NCBI GenBank assembly: GCA_015486915.1
Contig: WFQS01000149.1
Span: 1-11,934 of the forward strand
Origin: Desulfobacteraceae bacterium
Lineage (GTDB): Bacteria; Desulfobacterota; Desulfobacteria; Desulfobacterales; Desulfobacteraceae
DNA: 11,934 nucleotides
Direction of reading: 5' to 3'
Each line of letters opens with the position of its first letter. Position 1 is the stretch's first letter. A program made the position numbers and the translations under genes. Of the stretch, positions 7,452-11,934 are shown piece by piece. The notes beneath the pieces are model-generated. The model searched no databases. It was not told the origin of the DNA and was given only the letters and a program-made list of their open reading frames with translations.

Positions 7452-7547
7452 ATATGAAACTCCGGTAAATTTTCTTTTGGAGTGAGAGTTTCATTTTTTG
7501 TTGAGAGGCAGTCTGAGAGTATATAGATCGGCCTCATGGCCGTTATA
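7452..7547 (-). repeat. Dispersed structured repeat, copy D
   Basis: On the minus strand it starts TATAACGGCCATGAGGCCG. CGGCC (7529-7533) and GGCCG (7538-7542) form a perfect stem. GTTGAGAGGCAGTCTGAGAGT (7499-7519) is the reverse complement of the block seen in copy B. The final stem ATGAAACTC (7454-7462) pairs with GAGTTTCAT (7486-7494), 9 bp. Copy D belongs with copy B in one subfamily. Its 5' end at 7547 abuts the AGGAGG ribosome binding site of the BrnT-like ORF. Confidence 0.8.
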
Positions 7548-7557
7548 CAGGAGGAAC

Positions 7558-7815
7558 ATGGGAAGGACCGGAATCATACGACACACCGCTTCAAATTTGA
7601 ACAAACATGGGATTGATTTTGTCGAAGCTCAAAAACTTTGGTATGACCCTGATCTCATTGAAATCAAAGCAAGATGTGATAATGAACCACGGTTTTTAAT
7701 AGTTGCCAAAATTAAAAAAAAATATTGGTCTGCTATCATCACCTATCGTAAAGACAAAATCAAAAATAATATCTGTAAGGCGCTCTGGAAAAACGGGGAT
7801 TGTTCCTTAGAATAA
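7558..7815 (+). CDS. brnT: BrnT-family toxin ORF, probably damaged by local frameshift
   Basis: This 85-codon ORF resembles BrnT, the ribonuclease toxin of type II BrnT/BrnA toxin-antitoxin systems. Matching parts are SNLNKHGIDFVEAQ (12-25), DPDLIEI (30-36), EPRFLIVAKI (43-52) and WSAIITYR (57-64). The family's hallmark C-terminal IISVRRS is not in frame; it is encoded at 7766-7786 in the +1-shifted frame, where the ORF instead reads NICKALW. A one-base gain in the A run 7762-7766 and a one-base loss in the A run 7789-7793 would explain both the shift and the return to frame. No BrnA antitoxin follows, since the convergent gene begins 6 bases after the stop. The ATG has AGGAGG 3 bases upstream; an in-frame TTG at 7498 only translates repeat D. 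The gene is probably an inactive orphan unless the shifts are sequencing errors. Confidence 0.7.
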   Translation: MGRTGIIRHTASNLNKHGIDFVEAQKLWYDPDLIEIKARCDNEPRFLIVAKIKKKYWSAIITYRKDKIKNNICKALWKNGDCSLE

Positions 7816-7821
7816 ATAAAA

Positions 7822-10800
7822 TTATCTTCCTATTTTATTTTTTATACTGCGTGCTTTTTCCCACAGGTCGAGATTGGACACCCATGCCCTCCATTTTTCA
7901 ACTTCAAGGGGAACGTATCCGTTAATTGTATACATATCCCTTGACCATAATTTTGGAATACTGAAATTCTTTACAGAGGATTTCAGACGTGAGCTTAATT
8001 TAATTGTTTCAAAATTTTTATCCTCCTCCTGCGCTGTAAGTATATTATCTTTTGCACCGATAACCATAAAGTGCAGCCTGTTTAAGATATTAACCTCACT
8101 TGCCCCTGCATCCATATCAAGGGCAAGCAGGTTAAGATCGGGAAACAACTCCCTTAATTTATTTTCCATGCCCCGTCCCGTGATATGATTTGAAATACAG
8201 CCAAATGGCTGAAGGCAGACAATATTATTTATCCCGCCTTCGAGAAGGGCGATCATCTCAGCGGTTAAAAGCCAGCCCTCTCCGGCCTGATTGGCGAGAT
8301 TGACAATTTCTCCGGTAATTTCGGATAATTTTCTTAAATCATGGCATTTACGGTAAAATTTAAAATTATGCATCACCTTTTCAATTCTGCCGACATAGTA
8401 TTTGGAATAGATTTCAAGGAGATTGTACTTTATCCTGTCGGCGATGGAACGTTTAAAAAGTGCATTCTGATCATAGGTTTCATTAATAAAATGCTGGGCA
8501 AAAAAACTCTGCAGAGGGGGCAGGATCACTTCGACACCTTGGCCTGAGAGCCATTCCACAATGTTTCCATTTGCAAAAATATTGTATTTTACAAAAATTT
8601 CACCAACAAGCCCTATTTTCGGGACCATGGGATTTTCGATTTCAATTCCATTAAACTCCTTTACAGCCTGTTTAAGGAGCTCTAAAAGGTAATGGAAATC
8701 GGCATTTTCGATTCCTGCTGCCATTTTATCAAGAAATTTTTTGTGCAGTGCTGCAGAATCACCTTTGTTTTTTTCCTTTACATGGGTGGATAAATACATC
8801 TGCGCCAGGGGATCTGCAAAAATAATTCCAAGTGCAAGGCGTTTTACAAGGGCCTTTTTGTCTATTTTAAACCCAGCATGGGAACTGATCTCGTCATTGG
8901 ATATGGTAATTACAGGAACTTTATCTAAGCCTGCATCAGAAAGACCTTTTTTTATAAGGGAAACATATGATGACGCACGGCACTGACCTCCGGTCTGGGT
9001 GAGTATAACAGCTGTTTCATCCGGGTTGTACTTTCCGCTTTTAAATGCCTTTGCAATATCACCTGCAACAAGAACAGCAGGATAGCACATATCGTTGTTA
9101 ATTGTTTTTAATCCAAGCTCAAGGGATTCCCTGTCTTGGGGCAAAAGTACATCAAGGCGGTATCCAAGGGGCCTGAATGCATGGGGTAACAGGGGAGAAT
9201 AAAAAGGGGAAAAAAACGGAGCAATTAGAATTTTCTTTTTCTGTTCCGTTCTTCCTGAAAAATTCGCCTCATGTTTTATGTCAATTTTAAGACTCTGTTT
9301 TATACCGGATCTCATAGGCTGATACCTGCCTGCATTTTCCTTTAAAGCCTCTAACATGGAGCGAAGCCTTATTTTTACTGCTCCAAGGTTTGCAATCTCA
9401 TCCATTTTGATCAGGGTGTAAATTTTACCATTTCTGCGGATAATGTCCCTTACTTCATCCGTTGAAATGGCATCGGGTCCGCATCCAAAGGATGTGATCT
9501 GGACAAGCTCAATATTTTTCATACGTCCTGCCCACTTTGCAGCGGCATAGAGCCTGTTTGTATAACTCCACTGGGTTAAAACGTTAAGGTCATCAAGGGA
9601 TACCTGCTTTTCAGCAACAGGCACTGCATGTTCGCTTATCACATTGACACCGAGTTGCGTTAGAAGGTCCGGAATACCGTGATTGACAAGAGAATCCATG
9701 TGGTAGGGCCTGCCTGCAAGAACAATGGTTGTCGATGCAGATGCATTTCCCCTTTCCCTGACAAGTTTTTCTGCCATATTCCTGATACCTGCAGTATATG
9801 CCTTTTGTGCTGAAATACCCTTTTCAACACCCCTTGATACGGTTTTATAATCTATTTTAAACTGCTTGAAAAAAAGATATAACTGGTCACGCAAAAGTGT
9901 CATTTTTTTAAAGGAAACAGCTGGATTGTCAATGGGGATATTAAACCTTTTTTCAGGATCCACAGCGTTTTCTATAAGATCGGGATACCCCGTAACCACA
10001 GGGCAGTTAAAGGAATCAACCACATTGTCGTATTCCTGTTTTTCATACACCACTATGGGATAAAAAATTCTGTCCACCTTTTTTTCGGCAAGATCAAAAA
10101 TATGACCGTGGACAAGTTTTGCAGGGAAACATATGTTTTCCGACATTACAGTGGAAACACCTTTTTCATATAGTTTAAAATTCGATTCAGATGAAAGAAC
10201 CACCCTGAATCCGCATTTCGTTAAAAAAGCAGCCCAGAACGGAAAATTTTCGTACATATTCAGGCATCTTGGAATCCCATAGGTCAAAACAGGCTCATTT
10301 GCAGGTTCGAGATTTCTGTCAAATAAAAGTTTTATCTGCTCTTTAATCAGATTTTTTCCCTTGAACTCAGGATCGGCATTATTGCTGAAATGACGTTCAC
10401 ACCTGTTTCCGGTATAAAAAGTGTTGCCATTGGCAAAGGAAAGTTTTAAAACCCTGCACTGGTTTTCACAGCCTCTGCACACAATCTCTTTTTTTGAAAA
10501 ATTACTGCCCGTCACTGTGTCTAAAATGGTGGTAAAAGCCCCTGTATTTTTATTTTCAGGTTTATTTGCCGGTATATTTTCCGAAAATTCCACAGTACTA
10601 TAGTTTGAAAGAGCGGTCAGCGCTGCTCCGTATGCCCCCATTAATTCAGGGATATCCGGTCTTACAACTTCCCTGCCAAGGAGTAATTCCAGGGCGCGCA
10701 GCACAGCAGGATTTTTAAAAGTTCCTCCCTGGACAAGTATTTTATCTCCAAGGGTATCTGTATCTTTTAATTTAAGCACTTTGTACAGGGCATTTTTAAT

Positions 10801-11934
10801 CACGGAAAAGGCAAGTCCTGCTGAAATATCGGATATATCAGCCCCTTCACGAAGGGCCTGCTTCACCCTTGAATTCATGAAAACAGTGCACCTTGTCCCG
10901 AGATCAAAGGGAGAATTTTTTTTGCAGGCAATATCGGCAAATTCCTCAACGCTGTATCCAAGGGAGCGGGCAAATGTCTCAATAAAAGACCCGCATCCGG
11001 ATGAGCATGCTTCATTTACCTGAATTTCCGACACAGCATGGTCACGGATATAAATTGCCTTCATATCCTGGCCTCCTATGTCAAGGATAAAAGATACATC
11101 CGGCTCAAAATATCTTGCTGCCCTGTAATGGGCCATGGTTTCAACAACACCGTCATCGATTCCGAATGCCGCCTTTATAAGCCCTTCACCATAGCCCGTT
11201 GCCGCTGCACGGAAAATGCGTGGAGAAACCCCGTACCCGTTAAAATGTTTTTTTACCTCATCAAATCCTTTTTCAACGGCTTTTATGGGATCTCCGTTAT
11301 TGGAGCCGTACCAGCCATATGCAAGTTTACCTTTATCATCAATCATGACAATTTTTGTGGTTGTTGAGCCTGAATCAACTCCAAGAACAAAACGGGGGAA
11401 AAAACCTGGTTTTTCCGTTCCAATGGTATCCGGATTAATCCTTGGCACTTTAACCCTGTTGTGTCTTTTGTTCCAGATTTCAAATTCCGTTTTATTGTTA
11501 AATAAAGGATTAAGTCTTTTTGTACCGCCGGCAGATGACAGGGGGATACCCTGTTTTGTCATGGATAAAAATTCGCTGATTTTTACTGCAAATGGTTTTT
11601 CGCTTTCAATCATTGCAGCCCCCATTGCAGGTATGAGTTCGGGGTGTTCCGGTATCAAGCAGTCATTGGGTTGATCCTGTCCCAATAAATTTATAAAAGC
11701 CTTCCTTAAATTGGGATAAAAAGTTAAGGGGCCGCCGCCAAATAATATTTTACTCTCTATTGACCGTCCATGGGCAAGGGATGTTATCACCTGGAGTGCT
11801 ACTGAATGAAATACCGATGCAGCAATATCTTCCTTTGATACATGCCGGCTTAACAATGCCTGGATATCTGTTTTTGCAAACACCCCGCACCTTGATGCAA
11901 TGGGATAAATATTTGTTGATTTTCCTGCAAGTTC
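7822..11934 (-). CDS. Large acyl-CoA dehydratase/reductase activase-type protein (BadF/BcrA/HgdC plus HgdB-like regions), 5' end beyond window
   Basis: 1370 codons are visible and the frame stays open to the right edge, so the GTG at 11883 is not the true start. Proteins of this type contain ASKHA ATPase modules that drive low-potential electrons into 2-hydroxyacyl-CoA dehydratases or benzoyl-CoA reductases. The role of the giant fused forms is unknown. The end of a first activase domain is visible (SRC at about 11887-11895, FGGGPL near 11735). A complete second one follows: ATP motif DSGSTTTK at about 11376-11353, DIGGQD near 11070, and cluster cysteines in CSSGCG (about 11007) and TRCTVF (about 10890). 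Next come a DUF2229-like region with cysteines near 10470-10390, AGRPYH near 9720, and HgdB-like segments including TQTGGQCRASS near 8990 and LQPFGCISNH near 8200. By comparison with the second domain, roughly 150-180 residues are missing. No partner dehydratase genes are visible. Confidence 0.88.
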   Translation of the reverse strand, partial: ELAGKSTNIYPIASRCGVFAKTDIQALLSRHVSKEDIAASVFHSVALQVITSLAHGRSIESKILFGGGPLTFYPNLRKAFINLLGQDQPNDCLIPEHPELIPAMGAAMIESEKPFAVKISEFLSMTKQGIPLSSAGGTKRLNPLFNNKTEFEIWNKRHNRVKVPRINPDTIGTEKPGFFPRFVLGVDSGSTTTKIVMIDDKGKLAYGWYGSNNGDPIKAVEKGFDEVKKHFNGYGVSPRIFRAAATGYGEGLIKAAFGIDDGVVETMAHYRAARYFEPDVSFILDIGGQDMKAIYIRDHAVSEIQVNEACSSGCGSFIETFARSLGYSVEEFADIACKKNSPFDLGTRCTVFMNSRVKQALREGADISDISAGLAFSVIKNALYKVLKLKDTDTLGDKILVQGGTFKNPAVLRALELLLGREVVRPDIPELMGAYGAALTALSNYSTVEFSENIPANKPENKNTGAFTTILDTVTGSNFSKKEIVCRGCENQCRVLKLSFANGNTFYTGNRCERHFSNNADPEFKGKNLIKEQIKLLFDRNLEPANEPVLTYGIPRCLNMYENFPFWAAFLTKCGFRVVLSSESNFKLYEKGVSTVMSENICFPAKLVHGHIFDLAEKKVDRIFYPIVVYEKQEYDNVVDSFNCPVVTGYPDLIENAVDPEKRFNIPIDNPAVSFKKMTLLRDQLYLFFKQFKIDYKTVSRGVEKGISAQKAYTAGIRNMAEKLVRERGNASASTTIVLAGRPYHMDSLVNHGIPDLLTQLGVNVISEHAVPVAEKQVSLDDLNVLTQWSYTNRLYAAAKWAGRMKNIELVQITSFGCGPDAISTDEVRDIIRRNGKIYTLIKMDEIANLGAVKIRLRSMLEALKENAGRYQPMRSGIKQSLKIDIKHEANFSGRTEQKKKILIAPFFSPFYSPLLPHAFRPLGYRLDVLLPQDRESLELGLKTINNDMCYPAVLVAGDIAKAFKSGKYNPDETAVILTQTGGQCRASSYVSLIKKGLSDAGLDKVPVITISNDEISSHAGFKIDKKALVKRLALGIIFADPLAQMYLSTHVKEKNKGDSAALHKKFLDKMAAGIENADFHYLLELLKQAVKEFNGIEIENPMVPKIGLVGEIFVKYNIFANGNIVEWLSGQGVEVILPPLQSFFAQHFINETYDQNALFKRSIADRIKYNLLEIYSKYYVGRIEKVMHNFKFYRKCHDLRKLSEITGEIVNLANQAGEGWLLTAEMIALLEGGINNIVCLQPFGCISNHITGRGMENKLRELFPDLNLLALDMDAGASEVNILNRLHFMVIGAKDNILTAQEEDKNFETIKLSSRLKSSVKNFSIPKLWSRDMYTINGYVPLEVEKWRAWVSNLDLWEKARSIKNKIGR

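Noticed and set aside
918..7547. Dispersed repeats as integron attC sites, since ends resemble ATAAC/GTTAT.
   Set aside because: The copies lack the paired RYYYAAC/GTTRRRY core sites and lie between ordinary housekeeping genes in both orientations, with no integrase or cassette array.
11881..11883. GTG at 11883 as the true start of the giant activase.
   Set aside because: The frame stays open for 17 more codons to the window edge, and the upstream SRC residues continue the first activase domain.

Overview
The window looks like a chromosomal segment of a strictly anaerobic, moderately low-GC bacterium. A marine sulfate-reducing Desulfobacterota (Desulfobacteraceae-like) member fits best. The reasons are an iron-sulfur-rich formate dehydrogenase, an RnfB/GltD-type electron-transfer fusion, a family II (Mn) pyrophosphatase and a very large benzoyl-CoA/2-hydroxyacyl-CoA activase-type protein. 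The taxonomy is inferred from gene content only.

Layout from left to right. (1) Positions 1-854, minus strand: the N-terminal 284 residues of a multi-cluster formate dehydrogenase catalytic subunit, running off the left edge. (2) Positions 855-1184: a divergent intergenic region with repeat copy A and a good sigma70-type promoter (1095-1124) for the next gene. (3) Positions 1185-3299, plus: a 704-residue fusion of an RnfB-like ferredoxin module to a GltD-like flavin oxidoreductase, ended by a strong bidirectional terminator (3311-3356). (4) Positions 3441-4361, minus: manganese-dependent inorganic pyrophosphatase. (5) Positions 4362-5013: a 650-base spacer with repeat copies B and E. (6) Positions 5014-6375, plus: adenylosuccinate lyase purB. 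(7) Repeat copy C, then an MscS channel (6585-7406, plus). (8) Repeat copy D, then a small BrnT-like toxin ORF (7558-7815, plus) whose conserved C-terminal motif is in the wrong frame. (9) Positions 7822-11934, minus: a giant acyl-CoA dehydratase/reductase activase-type protein, open at the right edge.

Functionally, formate dehydrogenase and the divergent RnfB-GltD fusion plausibly cooperate in moving electrons between formate, ferredoxin and NAD(P)H. Pyrophosphatase, PurB and MscS are housekeeping genes. The giant activase would energise electrons for a radical dehydratase or reductase, or act on an unknown target. BrnT is an orphan toxin remnant with no BrnA antitoxin beside it.

The most unusual feature is a family of five dispersed noncoding repeats of about 95-120 bases (A+, B+, E-, C+, D-). 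They share a 5' TATAAC end, a short hairpin with an ATGA loop, a conserved CTCTCAAC-like block and a final hairpin. The final hairpin's stem sequence differs between copies while its pairing is kept. They look like a structured RNA or folded mobile repeat and occupy every intergenic gap over about 70 bases except the terminator region at 3300-3440.
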